Source of the DNA: Wyeomyia smithii
Taxonomy: Eukaryota > Arthropoda > Insecta > Diptera > Culicidae
DNA: 64,000 nucleotides
Direction of reading: 5' to 3'
Assembly (NCBI RefSeq): GCF_029784165.1
Contig: NC_073695.1
Coordinates: 160,385,622 to 160,449,621, forward strand
The translations under genes and the position numbers were made by a program. The notes below the pieces were generated by a model. It was not told the DNA's origin, made no database searches, and worked only from the letters and a program-made list of their open reading frames with translations. Of this stretch, positions 35,907-48,249 are shown piece by piece; the stretch's first letter is position 1; every line of letters begins with the position of its first letter.

Positions 35907-37319
35907 CAACTCTTATAGGCCGATTGCAATGCTGTCCTATATCCGGAAATTGATGGAGAAAATGATACTCCGTCGTTTAGACCATTGGGTCGAATCAAAT
36001 GGCCTACTATCAGATACTCAATTTGGCTTCCACCGTGCCAAAGGGACGAATGATTGTCTTGCGTTGCTCTCCACAGATATTCAGCTTGCAAAGAACAAAT
36101 GGCATCTGTGTTCTTGGACATTAAGGGGGCTTTTGATTCCGTTTCTATTGACATTCTTTCGGGCAAACTTCACCGACAAGGATTTTCACCAATTTCAAAC
36201 AATTTTTTTGCATAATTTGTTGTCCGTAAAAGCATATGCATTTTACGCATGGCGACTTGGCATCTTTTCGTATTAGCTACATGGGTCTTCCCCAGAACTC
36301 ATGCTTAAGCCTCCTTCTTTACAATTTTCATATGAATGACATTGACGCATGTCTGGCAAATTTATGCACGATAAGACAACTTGCAGACGACAGCGTGGTG
36401 TCTGTTACAGGAGCCAAAGCTGCCGATTTGCAAGGATCATTGCAAGATACCTTGGACAATTTGTCTGCTTGGGCTGCACAGCTCCAACCACAATTAATGG
36501 GTGAAACGATTTCTCAGGTTTTGGTACACAAATATCTTGGTGTTTGGTTCGACTCCAAAGGCACCTGGAGTTGTCACGTTGGGTATCTGATAGAAAAATG
36601 TCAACAAAGAGTGAATTTTCTTCGTACAATAACCGGACAATGGTGGGGAGCCCATCTAGGGGACCTTATAAGGCTTTACCAAACAACGATATTGTCTGTT
36701 ATTGAGTACGGGTGTTTCTACTTCTGCTCCGCAGCAAACACACATTTGATCAAACTGGAGAGAATACAATATCGTAATTTGCGTATCGCCTTGGGTCGCA
36801 GTCGACCCATACGATGAGTTTGGAGGTCTTAGCTAGAGTACTACCATTGAAAACCGCTTCTGGAGCCTGTCTTCTCGTATTCTTATCAAATGTGAAGACT
36901 TGAACCGTCCTGTGATTGAAAATTTTGAAAGGTTAATCGAACTTAATTCTCAAACCCGTTTTATGACATTGTATTTCAATCACATGACCCAAAATATTAA
37001 CCCTTTTCGAATATTCCAAATCGTGTCAACTTATCAAATACTTCTGATTCTACTGTGTTTTTCGATACATCCATGATAGAAGAAACTCGAAAAATCCCGG
37101 ATCATTTACGCGTGCAGCAGATCCCCAAAATTTTTTCCAATAAATATCGAAACATCAACTGCGACAATATGTTCTACACTGACGGATCACTTCTCGACGG
37201 GTCCACTGGCTTCGGTATCTTCAATAACAATTTAACCGTCTTCCATAAGCATCGAATCCTGCTTCTGTTTACGTCGCAGAATCAGTTGCAATTCAGTACA
37301 CCCTAAAGATTATCGAAAA
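35907..37319 (+). pseudogene. I-clade-like non-LTR element, middle part (RT core, thumb, RNase H start)
   Basis: The RT frame cut at 15984 resumes here with YRPIAMLSYIRKLMEKMI (about 35917). It continues through QFGFHRAKGTNDC and a degenerate active-site box, LADDS for YADD, near 36382. The stretch after the active site is shortened, then thumb motifs follow (YLGVWFDSKGTW). RNase H starts at FYTDGSLLDGSTGFGIF (about 37171) and is interrupted at 37319 by element X. Several frameshifts are present. Confidence 0.88.
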
Positions 37320-39147
37320 AAATCACAGGAGGGTTGTGTGCAAAGCCACGACCGCAAGGTTGAAGTAGAATACTTTTACAAGAAAGATAACCCGGCTGCT
37401 TGCGTGTCAGTCATTTTGAAATCGTATTTGTTTCGTATATGCCGCTTGTTAAGCACATTATCAACAATTCGTAATAAACATCACACTGCTGTGCATATGC
37501 ACCAGCATCAAATCTCAGTTGCAGTTTATTAATAACCATCATCATGCTCTTCCAAATACATTTAGTAGCCTTAAATAGGCCGATTGCTATAATTGCAATT
37601 TTCATTCAATTATTGCATAAATGCTTCATGGTCAGATAGCGTGCGATATCCGCTCTGACATAATAAATTTTGCTTTTTTCGAACGTTGTGGAATGATATT
37701 ACTGAAAGAATAGCTGTGGCTAAATTATTTCCAGTTATACCATTCCACAATGGTCCAGAAACCAAATTTAAGGGGAAATTTGGGTCGAGAGCTCTCTAGT
37801 AACATTTTAGAGAAAACCTTTCTTCTACAAAGTTGTTACATATGATAAAGCGCTTATTGAAAAATTATCATAAATTAGAGTGACCAACATTATCGATGAA
37901 ATCAAGTACCTAACTTGTTTATCTTTGTAGATAGAAGAAAAATTTGTTCTACAATATTTCAGCTCCATTAATTTTGAGTAACTTTGTAAAAAAAAGTTTT
38001 TCTCTATCTTTGAAAACAACCGATTTATATTGAAAAAACACATGTTGCGCTCTAACTTTTTTATTTCAAGTTTCATCTCAAAACTGTTTTTGAACGACTT
38101 TTAGAGCTTTTTAAGAGAAACAATTTGCAGTGCTGACTTTGTAAATCTCAATTCTACTCAAAGTTATCAATATTTTTCATCATCAAACATAAAAAATTTC
38201 TCTTAGTCTCATTTTAAAGGGCATACTTGACTCTATAAATAGAGGAATTTTCAAAAAGATGTTATTTTTTAAATTTGAGTAAATTCAATTTAAAAACAAG
38301 ACAAAAATTTCAAAAATTTTATACATTATGCATATAAAAGCACCCAAATTTATACAAACCGTAATAAGCATCAAACTGTTGTGCATTTGCAGCAGCCTCA
38401 AACCTCAATTGCAGTTTTTTAATAACCATTCATTATGCACTTCCAAAAACATTTAGTAGCGTTGAAAAAGGCCGATTGCTGCAATTGCAATTTTCATTCA
38501 ATTATTGCATAAATGCTTCATGGTCAGATATACCCGCTGCAACTGCTACGCTATTCGTAGCCATGCCACACTTGTGGCCGCTATACACTGCCATTGGTAT
38601 CCGCTGTCCCTGCATCAGCTGGCCCAGCTGCTATCGATGCTGAGATCCGCTGCAACTAGTGCGCTACCCATTGCTACGCCACAGCTGTGGCACCTATCCG
38701 CTATCGCTGGTATCCACTGCACTGCTACTGCTGCTGCTAAGGTATGACTGCTGTTGTTGCTGTCTAGAACTATTATGAGCGGCTTCGGCTGGAACAGGCT
38801 CTTATATAGGCCAAATAGCATATTTTCAATTGCAAAGTATATGATTCTGTCGACCGTGCTTGGGAAGCAATCATATAACGACCAATCAGAGGTCGAATTT
38901 TCGTTTTGACAAGGCTTGACTATTTTATAAACTATTGTACGTTTGAATAATAAAATTACAATTATCTTCATTTGGGAAGAATCTTAGAAGATTTTCCAAT
39001 CTATCGCTGCAAGAATGAAGGAAATCCATCGAATGCTAACCGATTTATTAGTATTTGAAATTGGACATACTTTTCACTTTTTTCGGTTTTAGATTTTCAT
39101 TTCACATCCCTATGTAGCCGAACTTCCTGAGAGAAGTATTCTACTTC
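37320..39147 (-). mobile_element. Element X, copy 2
   Basis: A 1.8-kb insertion flanked by AAAA (37316-37319, 39148-39151) splits the I-like RNase H codons. The left end is ATCACAGGAGGGTTGTGTGC, the right end AGTATTCTACTTC. Subterminal inverted motifs pair TTGAAGTAGAATACTT near 37361 with AAGTATTCTACTTCAA at the right end. A roughly 185-bp segment occurs twice (37455-37645 and 38345-38530). The interior also has GC-rich CTGCTATCGATGCTG repeats (38620-38750) and a promoter-like block. No ORF. Confidence 0.75.
38770..38890 (-). promoter_or_regulatory. Promoter-like block in element X, copy 2
   Basis: On the minus strand there is an inverted CCAAT box (TGATTGGT, 38881-38888), then about 70 bp later CCTATATAAGAG (TATA, about 38800-38811). 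The initiator-like TTCCAGCC/TTCAGCC follows near 38785. The block is conserved in all three X copies. It is predicted to drive transcription leftwards into X; the origin of this Pol II-type promoter is unknown. Confidence 0.55.
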
Positions 39148-39480
39148 AAAATGCCACGGACCATTATTTCATTTTTAAGAACAGTCTCAGTACCATTGAT
39201 GCTCTCCGATCGATGAAAGATGTTAAGCACTCTTCGTATTTCCTGGGGAAAATACGGGAACATCTGAGTGCTTTATCCGAAAAATCGTTCCAGATTACCT
39301 TAGCGTGGGTCCCTTCTCACAGCTCGATACCGGGCAATGAGAAAGCGGGCTCTTTGGCTAAGTTGGGCGAAAAAAACGGTGGAATTTATGAAAGACCAAT
39401 TGCCTTCAATGATTTTTTTGCATTTGTACGTCGGAATACGATCCCCAAGCAACAATTGAAACATAATAAAAAAAAAAATT
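39148..39480 (+). pseudogene. I-clade-like non-LTR element, RNase H end
   Basis: The RNase H domain resumes with PRDHYFIF (about 39154), SLSTIDALRSMKDV and the late motif AWVPSHSSIPGNEKAGSLAK (about 39303). It ends at a stop after a lysine-rich run at 39480. The expected C-terminal region is missing or degraded. Confidence 0.85.
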
Positions 39481-40354
39481 AAGATCATTTTTTGCACTAA
39501 CGAAATTCCGAGGTTTTAAGAAACATTTTTTGTTACTACGATGCAATTGAAAAGAAACAAGCAACAACTAAAGTTGCATCGCTGCTTCAAAAATCTTCAC
39601 ACCAACAACGTAATTCGCGAGGTTGGATTTGTTGTTTAATCGTGTAAACGGCATTTGAAAACCTAACCTTCACTGAATAGATCTAGTGGGTGGAGCACAT
39701 AGGTTGCCAACGTGATGCTTGCGAGATACAAAAAACAAACACACAAAAATACTTCTAAAAGTTGCTGTCATGTTCTGAAGCCATGTAACAGCAACTTTTG
39801 CTCGATCGTTTGCCTTATATTTGTTTTTGAGATGAGGTTATTTACTGCGTTGTAACTTTTGGGTACTTGGACTAGAAGTCGTCCAAAAAGTGTGGGTCTC
39901 TAGAACGAAATGTGATAAATTGCTTTGAAATACATTATCACACTGAGGTACTGATGAGTTGAAGAAGCAAAATTAAAACGGGTAATGACCATTAGCATGA
40001 TAAGGGGAGCAATATTTAAGCCATGAACTCGCAAGTGTTTCTACAGCAAATGACGTAAATAGTACAAACGAGAAAAGTGAAAAAAGTGAAAAGTAAAGAA
40101 ATTGATAACAGGAGTTGAATACTCAAATTTCAGGAAATAATCAAAAATAAATCGCTATACAGACAATCTCTTTCCATTCTGACCATTTGCCATTTTACAA
40201 TCTTACCACAACGCCATGAAGTTTCTATTGCACCCTAGTTGCTGCTACGATGTATCTTCGTAGCTGAAATTTTACCACGCAGCATTTACCATGTTGTTAT
40301 CAAATTCCATGCATTAGTTCACATTGCGGTTTCTTTCTTGAAACTTGTGTTGAA
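39481..40354. other. AT-rich DNA, nothing recognised
   Basis: Possible 3' UTR of the I-like element at its left edge; otherwise no supported feature. Confidence 0.4.
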
Positions 40355-40953
40355 ATGGGTCGGAAGGCGCCATGGAAGAGTGCACTTCTAGCTGACACCG
40401 ATTCTGTCAGGTCATGGTTGCTTCAGGCAGTATCTACAGTGTAGATTCTACACAGATTCGGGCATGAGGGGTCCCCCAATTGTCCCGAGTGTGTGGATGT
40501 GGAAGAGACTGCTGAGCATGTCTTCTTCGTGTGTCCTCGTTTTGCGCATGCGCGTAGCGACATGATGGTAGTGAGCGGGCCTGACACCACTCCGGACAAC
40601 CTAGGTCGGAGGATGTGTAAAGACCCGAAAATTTGGAGGGCGGTTTGCGCAGCTGCCTCCCAAATTGTTTTAGAGTTGCAAAACAGGCGACAGGTTGACC
40701 ACCGACAAGCCAGTGTTAGCTAACGGCCAGTCTCCAGGTTTGTTAGCTAAGTTAGCAAAGAGTCTTAAAGAACCAAGAGGTTGCGTAGAGCACAAAGGCC
40801 GCTCCCTGAAGCAATACCTAGCGGTGGTTCCGGGGAGTATTATAGGCTGGAGGGGTTTTAGTGGGTCCGGTTACTGATTCAAACCAACCACACACTCCCT
40901 GAGGTTGGTCACCACAAAGGTTTGGTTGCAAATTTCCCCTCCACCTGAAATAA
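40355..40953 (+). mobile_element. Short R1-clade 3' fragment, second copy
   Basis: It matches 17325-17915 closely: the zinc motif (CPECVDVEETAEHVFFVCPRF near 40486), the C-terminal residues ending at 40723, and the 3' UTR to CCTCCACCTGAAA. It has a small duplication near 40432-40450 and lacks the poly-A run, ending instead in TAATATATGTATATG. Confidence 0.85.
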
Positions 40954-41011
40954 TATATGTATATGTCAACCGAACCAAACATCTCTCCAACTTACAAATA
41001 ACATCCAATTG

Positions 41012-41774
41012 GATTTCCATCCAATATGATTATATCTGGGTGTTTATTTAATCAGAATGTCGCTTTGAGGCCAGAACAGTCTCCAAATACCATGTTGAAA
41101 TCTAAAATGACGGCTTCCGGTTTCTGAAACACAGTAAATGCAACTCTTAATGTAGCATTCACAGATTGTATTAATTCGCATCCGTTACTATTATTAAACT
41201 TGTATGTAACCGAAAAAGCGCAGAAGGTGGAGCCTATATGCAACTGACAGTGCTTTGTGAAATAATCATCAGCATCGATTACCGCTGCAGCATAGGAGGA
41301 AAAGAGAAGAGAACCAAAATTTAATTTTATTTACCTTTACTCTCATTGCTCTTCGATGGTTGTGTCGCGAAGATTCATATGACTACACATAAGAAAATCT
41401 GAATCATTCAAATTCATTGAAATTTTTCTCTACTTTCACTCCTGATAGTGATGCAATTTTACTTGCGATTGAAAATTTACCGTGCGGAAAAAGTTTTTAC
41501 TTCGCAATCATTCACGCGCCTTTTATGAAGCGTTTCAAACTAAATTTCATGATTCAAATTCGCCAAATTATTAACAAAGTTCATAAATTCAAAGTTCAAA
41601 GTATAAAAAAAGATCGTTCAGAGAACCATACTCAGTGAATATGCAGTGTTTTAAATGCGAAATATAAGATACTGAACCATAGTTCCAACAATATCCATGT
41701 ATCATTACTTTATATTAAATATGGCTGTTTACTATATGTTTTTTTAGCAAATATATTGTTCAACACGATGTTGC
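41012..41774 (+). repeat. Left arm of large inverted repeat
   Basis: Reverse complement of 44511-45364, with very high identity. The 73-codon ORFs in the two arms (41417-41638 plus, 44651-44872 minus) differ at only six positions. The left arm lacks about 110 bp present in the right arm (45249-45358). The 73-aa ORFs have no recognised domain and may be chance frames. Confidence 0.9.
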
Positions 41775-42075
41775 TATACATTTTCATCACAAGGTTTCTT
41801 CCCTTAAAATAAAACATCTGTGAAACAACAATACGCAATATCATGTGACATTATCGTTATTTAAAAGCGTCATGAAATATGCAGTTGGAACTAGATTGCA
41901 GGAAACTACTAATCAACTTCTAGTCTTGAATTACCAGAAGGATACACATAAATAACGCAATGTTGCTCAATTCTTTTAAATTTTATTAAAGCAACCGACA
42001 AAGTTTCTTGCACTGTTAATAAAGTTTTAAAACAACAAAAATTTACTAGTATCATTTCAAAATATGTTGCAGGTG
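41775..42075. other. Spacer between left arm and repeat array
   Basis: No supported gene. AT-rich. Confidence 0.4.
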
Positions 42076-42690
42076 CTGCTTGGGTGACCAATATGAGTAT
42101 TTTCGGAATCGTGGTGATGCACTGCAGCCACAAATCGACTTCAGACAACATTTTGAATTGTAGGATGGCGACTTCCGGTATCTGGAACACTGCCAAAGAT
42201 GACCAAATACCACCCAATACGGGTGCCTCTTTAGCCAAAATGTCTCTTAGAGGCCAGAAATTGTCTCCAAATGCTATTTTGAAATCCAAGATGGCGACTT
42301 CCGGTTTTTGAGAGACAGCGGCAAATGACCAAATACCACCCAATATAGGTATTTCCGGAATTGTTATGATGCACTGAAGCCACCAATCGACTTCAGACAA
42401 CATTTTGAATTGTAGGTTGGCGACTTCCGGTATCTGAAACACAGCCGAAAATGACCAAATAGCACCCAATATGGGTGCCTCTTCAGCCAAAATGTCGCTC
42501 AGAAGCCAAAATTGGTTTTCAAATACCATTTTGAAATACAGAATCGCGACTTTCGGTTTTTGAAAAACAGCGGAAAGTGACCTAATATTACCCAATATGG
42601 GTGTTTTCAGAATCGTTATGATACACTGAAGTCACGAATCGACCGCAGACAACATTTTGAATTGTAGGACGGCAACTTCAACAAAACAGG
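42076..42690 (-). repeat. Type-1 tandem array, minus strand
   Basis: About five antisense monomers with AAGATGGCGACTTCCGGT cores (42165, 42290, 42418, 42545 and others) and CCAAATACCACCCAATA links. The 228-codon minus-strand ORF over this array (41909-42595) is read through the repeat and not supported as a gene. Confidence 0.85.
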
Positions 42691-42734
42691 TATTATTTGA
42701 TTCCGATTCCAATTCCAATTCAAAAAAGTACGCA

Positions 42735-42782
42735 ACCAATAACTACTGGGTTACCTATAATATCTGTTTTCGTATATAAATA
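42735..42782 (+). promoter_or_regulatory. CCAAT and TATA boxes upstream of the 42831 gene
   Basis: CAACCAATAAC near 42733-42743 and TATATAAATA at 42773-42782. Transcription would start near 42803-42812, leaving a leader of about 20-28 bases before the ATG at 42831. Confidence 0.55.
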
Positions 42783-42830
42783 CGATTGCACTACTCCAGA
42801 TGTGTTAGTAACTGTTTGCATTTTGTTAAG

Positions 42831-43646
42831 ATGAATAAAGTAAAAATGGAATACACCAAGCCCAAATGCTGTAAACCCTTTCCTGATAATCGGTGCTCAT
42901 CAAGCTTACGCAAATTAAACGAAAACGTTATTGCAAAATTAAAAATATTGAACAGTCAAGCTCATTTTAATACGTCTTTATCAATTTGTGTTTCGTGTAG
43001 TTATTGGAATGATAGTCAAGCCACCATTCATCCCTTCGTTGTTTACTATTCAGAATCTGGAACACTTAAGAATATCAGCTTCATCATAATATCGGAAGTA
43101 CCTCATCATGATACTGTTGCGGTTCAGGTGTTCATTGCCAAATTAATGAGTTTTTTGAAAACAAAAATTCTGTTGAAAAAAGCGATATTTATGTCTGATG
43201 GAGGTGCCTCACAATACAAAAATAGAAAAAACTTTGCAAGTCTTTGCAAGTTCAAAACAAAATATAACGTCGATGCAGAGTGGCATTTTTTTGCGACTTC
43301 TCATGGTAAAGACCCATGCGATGCAATTGGTGGCACATTAAAACGAATGGCAAGAAACGCAAGTTTTGCTAAAGAACATGAACATCCCTATACAAGCGCA
43401 AAAGAATTGTATGATTGGGCTAATCAGAAAAGCAATGAAAATTCATCAAAAATGTCATTTAGTTGGGTATCATATGAAGAATATGAACAAGGAGTAAAAG
43501 AATGGAGCAATATTTTCAAAAAATCTAAAATAATAGCTGGCACACAAAAGTATCACTCGTTTTTTCCGATTTCAGAAAATAAGATACAAACGAAGCTGTT
43601 TCCAAAAGATGACGAATCATTTACTTATGATGTGTATAAAATATAA
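42831..43646 (+). CDS. Intact 271-aa protein, DDE-transposase-like, family unnamed
   Basis: An uninterrupted frame from ATG 42831 (AAGATGA context) to TAA 43644-43646. Readings from 42786 would need a TTG start that lies upstream of the expected transcription start. An N-terminal Cys-containing segment (KPKCCKPFPDNRC) may bind metal. The core reads FMSDGGASQYKNRKNF at about residues 120-136, WHFFATSHGKDPCDAIGG at about 150-168, then KRMARNAS. I recall the SDGxxSQYKN...FFATSHGKxPCDGIGGTxKR pattern from uncharacterised invertebrate proteins that behave like transposon genes. Conserved Asp residues would suit a DDE-type nuclease fold, but that is inference. AATAAA signals lie near 43702-43716. 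It sits between the arms of a large inverted repeat. Confidence 0.75.
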   Translation: MNKVKMEYTKPKCCKPFPDNRCSSSLRKLNENVIAKLKILNSQAHFNTSLSICVSCSYWNDSQATIHPFVVYYSESGTLKNISFIIISEVPHHDTVAVQVFIAKLMSFLKTKILLKKAIFMSDGGASQYKNRKNFASLCKFKTKYNVDAEWHFFATSHGKDPCDAIGGTLKRMARNASFAKEHEHPYTSAKELYDWANQKSNENSSKMSFSWVSYEEYEQGVKEWSNIFKKSKIIAGTQKYHSFFPISENKIQTKLFPKDDESFTYDVYKI

Positions 43647-43719
43647 GGTAAAACTAGTTCTGTAAAGTATCTATGTCATAAAAAAATATGTTCCTAAGAT
43701 AATAAAACTCGAAAATAAA

Positions 43720-44510
43720 TATTTGATTCTTAAATATATTCATATCACTTAGAACATTTAACTCTTTTCTTGAGAACCGTTCGCCCAATCGTTTTGTTGT
43801 CAAAGAATGATTTGTATATTTTTGATCAAGCATTCCAATGAACGTATGGTTTTTGCTGGAGAACTATGGACAAATTAAGAAAAACGTGTATTTTCCTAAA
43901 TAATTATAATTTTTCGAGCTTTAATTAGAAATAACTCGAAAACCAATGCATTTAGAATGTTTACTACCAAGAGCTTTTTGATTCAAAATGACTCTCTGCA
44001 TCTTTTAAAATAATCAGAATACAAATATTTTGAAAAATGTTTGAATTAGAATTTTCATAAAAAAATTAATCTACCATAAAAAAATTATTGTTCATTTCTC
44101 CATCCTGGACTTTATTTTGAAAGTTGCGTACTAACGTCAAGTTTAAAAAAAAAATTTAACTCTTTTTCTTTTAAATTGAAATTTAATGTTTATTTTTAAT
44201 GTTTTTTGGTCAAAAAATTATTTTTTTGTACAGTGTATATTTTTTTTATGGTGCATTTTTAATTCCCTACAACTCATTCTCAGACGGATTTTCTATACAA
44301 CCAACGGTTTCTGGGCTACAATGCTTCGAATAAAACCTATGCCAAAAGACATACGCCCTTTTAGAATGTAGCTCATGGGTGTAAAAAATCTCTCCATCTG
44401 TGAAAAATGCTCAGTTTGCTAAGCCAAATACGTGTGCAAACTTTCATTCAAATCAAAAATGGTCGATTAAATTTTCGCGTATTTCCAGGCGATTTGAAAT
44501 GATTTTGCTC
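43720..44510. other. AT-rich DNA inside the inverted repeat
   Basis: No supported gene; the ORF at 44186-44371 is low-complexity. Confidence 0.4.
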
Positions 44511-45364
44511 TATAGCAACATCATGTTGAACAATATATTTGCTAAAAAAACATATAGTAAACAGCCTTATTTAATATAAAGTAATGATACATGGATATTG
44601 TTGGAACTATGGTTCGGTATCTTATATTTCGCATTTAAAACACTGCATATTCACTGAGCATGGTTCTCTGAACGATCTTTGTTTATACTTTGAACTTTGA
44701 ATTTATGAACTTTGTTAATAATTTGGCGAGTTTGAATCATGAAATTTAGTTTGAAACGCTTCATAAAAGGCGCGTGAATGATTACGAAGTAAAAACTTTT
44801 TTCGCACGGTAAATTTTCAATCGCAAGTAAAATTGCATCACTATCAGGAGTGAGAGTAGAGAAAAATTTCAATGAATTTGAATGATTCAGATTTTCTTAT
44901 GTGTAGTCATATGAATCTTCGCGACACACCCATCGAAGAGCAATGAGAGTAAAGGTAAATAAAATTAAATTTTGGTTCTCTTCTCTTTTCCTCCTATGCT
45001 GCAGCGGTAATCGATGCTGATGATTATTTCACAAAGCACTGTCAGTTGCGTATAGGCTCCACCTTCTGCGCTTTTTCGGTTACATACAAGTTTAATAATA
45101 GTAACGGATGCGAATTAAAACAATCTGTGAATGCTACATTAAGAGTTGCATTTACTGTGTTTCAGAAACCGGAAGCCGTCATTTTAGATTTCAACATGGT
45201 ATTTGGAGACTGTTCTGGTCTCAAAGCGACATTCTGATTAAATAAACACCCATAATGGGTGGTTTTAGTTAATTTTCGGCTATTTTCTAGAAACCGTAAG
45301 TGGCCATCTTTGAATTAAAATTGGGGTCTGGGGTCGAATTTAGCTCCTGCGTATCATTTTGGCT
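44511..45364 (-). repeat. Right arm of large inverted repeat
   Basis: Pairs with 41012-41774. Its outer part (from about 45165) reads into type-1 monomers (AAACCGGAAGCCGTCATTTT), so the arm ends within the composite repeat family. Confidence 0.9.
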
Positions 45365-46346
45365 CCAGATATAATCATATTGCATGAAAATCGGCCCTCT
45401 TTGGCTATTTTCCAGAAACCGGAAGTTCCCATCTTACAATTCAAAATGTTGTCTGAGGTCGATTTGTGACTTCTGTGCATCATTACGCTTCCGGAAATAC
45501 CCATAAAGGGTGCTATTTGGTCACTTTCCACTGTTTTTCAAATTTGGTTCAATTTGCTTGATTATTTCTCGAGAAGTGCTGAAATTTGTGTTTAATTTGT
45601 TAGAACCCCCTCCTTTCAGAATAAGAAGTGTCGAAAAATTATTTACCTTTTTAGTTACCCCTAAAACATTCACATGCCAAATTTAGTTGTATTTGCTTGA
45701 TTGTTTCTCGAGCTGAGTGAAATTTGTGTTTTATTTGTATGGGACCCTTCCCTTATAGAAGTGGTAGGGGTGTCGAACCATTATGGACATATTAGTTACC
45801 TCTAAAAACATTCACATGCCAAATTTGGTTCCATTTACTTCATTAGTTTTCGAGATGCGCAGAAATTTGTATTTAATTTGTATGGGACCCCTCCCTTATA
45901 GAAGAGGGAGGTGTGTCAAACTAATATGGACATATTTGTTACCCCAAAAAACATTCACATGCAAAATTTGGTTCCATTTTATTAGTTAGTTTTCAAGAAG
46001 TGCAGAAATCTGTTTTTAATTTGAATGGAACCCCTCCTTTCCAAAATAAGGAGGGGTGGCAATCTAATATGGACTTATTTGTTGCCCCTAAAAACATTCA
46101 TATGCCAAATTTAGTTCCATTTACTTAGTTAGTTTTCGAGATGTGCAGAAATTTGCGTGTCATTTGTATGGGACCCCTCCCTTCCAGAGGAGGCAGGGGT
46201 CTCGAACTATCTTAGTCACCTTTATCGGCCCCTTAAACCCTTTAATACAAAATTCACGCTTTTCGCTTTTCGCGGTTCAGTGGTTTCCAAGCCCATATGA
46301 ATCAGACAGACAGATAGACAGAGCTGCATTTTTATATGTAGAGATA
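45365..46346 (+). mobile_element. Composite element 3' half: type-1, type-2 arrays and end
   Basis: Type-1 monomers to about 45540 are followed by about five type-2 monomers (GGGACCCCTCCCTTATAGAA at about 45745, 45888, 46027, 46168). The end is the (CAGA)n tail and CTGCATTTTTATATGTAGAGAT at about 46346. It matches the 3' part of 5845-8052. Confidence 0.8.
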
Positions 46347-48249
46347 AATCATGCACTCAAAACAACGCATCCAACCACGAAGCGAAGATATTCCATAATT
46401 TAAATAATCTTCGTTTACATCTGTATCTTTTTAATGTTAATAAACTCCGATATTGTAGCTTTACAAGCATAATAGCGTTGAGTAGAAGTTGTATTTGTTA
46501 GGGAATTGACGCATTTTCATCAAACATTTTAAAAAATAATGAGAACGAATAAAAAACAATATGTATTTTTATAACTTTTTAATGATAAATTTTGTGATTT
46601 TCGTTCAAATTTATATTTTATCTTTTAAGGATTAATGTCGATATTGCAAATTTCCATCAATGGAATATTATTGATTTTATTGAATTGAATCCTAGATGTA
46701 ATTTCAAGTTTAAAAATATATAATAAAAAATCTGCTATCGCATTTCTCACTGAAGCGACAATTTGCATGCATTTGAAAGCTTGCGTTTTCACCTAAATTT
46801 CGAATGTATGCACAACCGTGGTAATCAAAACGGCAACCAAACTTTTAAGGTATTTTTCTACAAAAAATTACTCCTCTTATTATTTTTCAATGTCAGGCCT
46901 ACTATGACCAAATTTTTCAGTATCTAATGAAATAGATTTGTTTTGCACAGAGTTTTTTGACACCAAAAAATCCAAGCTATCATTGAAGCTGCAGAGAGTT
47001 TAAAAATATGTCAAAAAACGTCAGTAAGCCAAGCTTCGAAAAGTCATAAAAAACAGATTTCATGATATTGCACTCAAATTTTGGATTTAGGCACTTGAAT
47101 GTTATAGCAATAAAGGAAAAATATTATGAACCAGCTGACTTAAAAAAAGGTTTTATGCTGATGGCCAGCGATTCCCCACTGAGCAGACGGGTGAAATTTC
47201 GAAAATCATATAAATTACAGTCAGTTTCCGTTTTAGCCGACAAAATTTCAAATCTGAGTTGCCAAAACTGGAACCGTGCCAAAAAAGGAAACCTTTTTTG
47301 TCATTAATATGCATATATCAAGATGGCTTGTCAACATAATTTTTTTTGATTCTTTTATCACCAATATTTAGTGGTTAATTTGTGAGTTCGAAATCCAATT
47401 TGTGGTAATTTGTGGTTAAGCGGATTCCGAGAAATCTTTTCTAAGCCGCATGCAAAGTTTCGGTCGTTTTGGTCGATAAAATTGTTGTTGTTTCGTTTTC
47501 ATTTTTCTTACCGTCTTGAAAAAATTATTTTGTCAAGCCTTCTTGATATATGCCATTAATATACTCAATTTGAGACTCACAAATTTTTATGAGAATTTAT
47601 TTATTTATATGATTCAATAGGTTTTTAACAAATTCTTTCGTATATAACGTACGATTATAACAAATTTCAAATTTGTCGTCACTTTTATTCTCTCGCAGCG
47701 CTTGTACAACTGCGAGTGTGACATCGAACTCTCTGTTCCATTTGGAAGTAAGTGAGTGTAAACGACGGTTGGTTTTAGAATGCTAGACCTGTTATATACA
47801 ATAGTGCGTTTTTACAGTTGGAGTCAAATACACGCTAATAATGGGTTACTTACCCAAGTTTTACCCATTTTTTAAAAAATTTTATTGAGTAAATTTTGTA
47901 CCCATTTAACAGAAGCGTCTCTTCCACCTGTTCAAACTGTTCATATGACAAATAGACAATCTCAGAAAAAAGTGACCTCTTTCACATTAGTAGAGTAGAT
48001 GAAAAAACATCGAAGGTTTTTTTTTAATAGGGGGGGATGTTTTGTGATGCATTTATTATTTACTAATATTTATTCAGAATTTTGATTGTGTGTTCTTCCA
48101 CAAACGGTGACATATCAACACTATTACATAAATTTTAAGCTTTCTTCTATTAAAATATTGTAATTGCTTCCGCAATTAAGTGAATATAATTGTAGGAAAA
48201 TTGTAAACCTACTTGTCAAGAAAAAAAAGGAATTTAAAATTAAACCTTA
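46347..48249. other. AT-rich DNA, nothing recognised
   Basis: The ORF at 47062-47307 has no recognised motif and an AT-rich, low-complexity context. No supported feature. Confidence 0.4.

Noticed and set aside
41417..41638. 73-codon ORF conserved in both arms of the inverted repeat
   Set aside because: Conservation follows from the recent duplication of the whole arm; no domain or promoter evidence.
41909..42595. 228-codon minus-strand ORF with repeated protein segments
   Set aside because: It is a read-through of type-1 tandem monomers. Similar ORFs over other type-1 arrays are shifted and broken, with no sign of selection.
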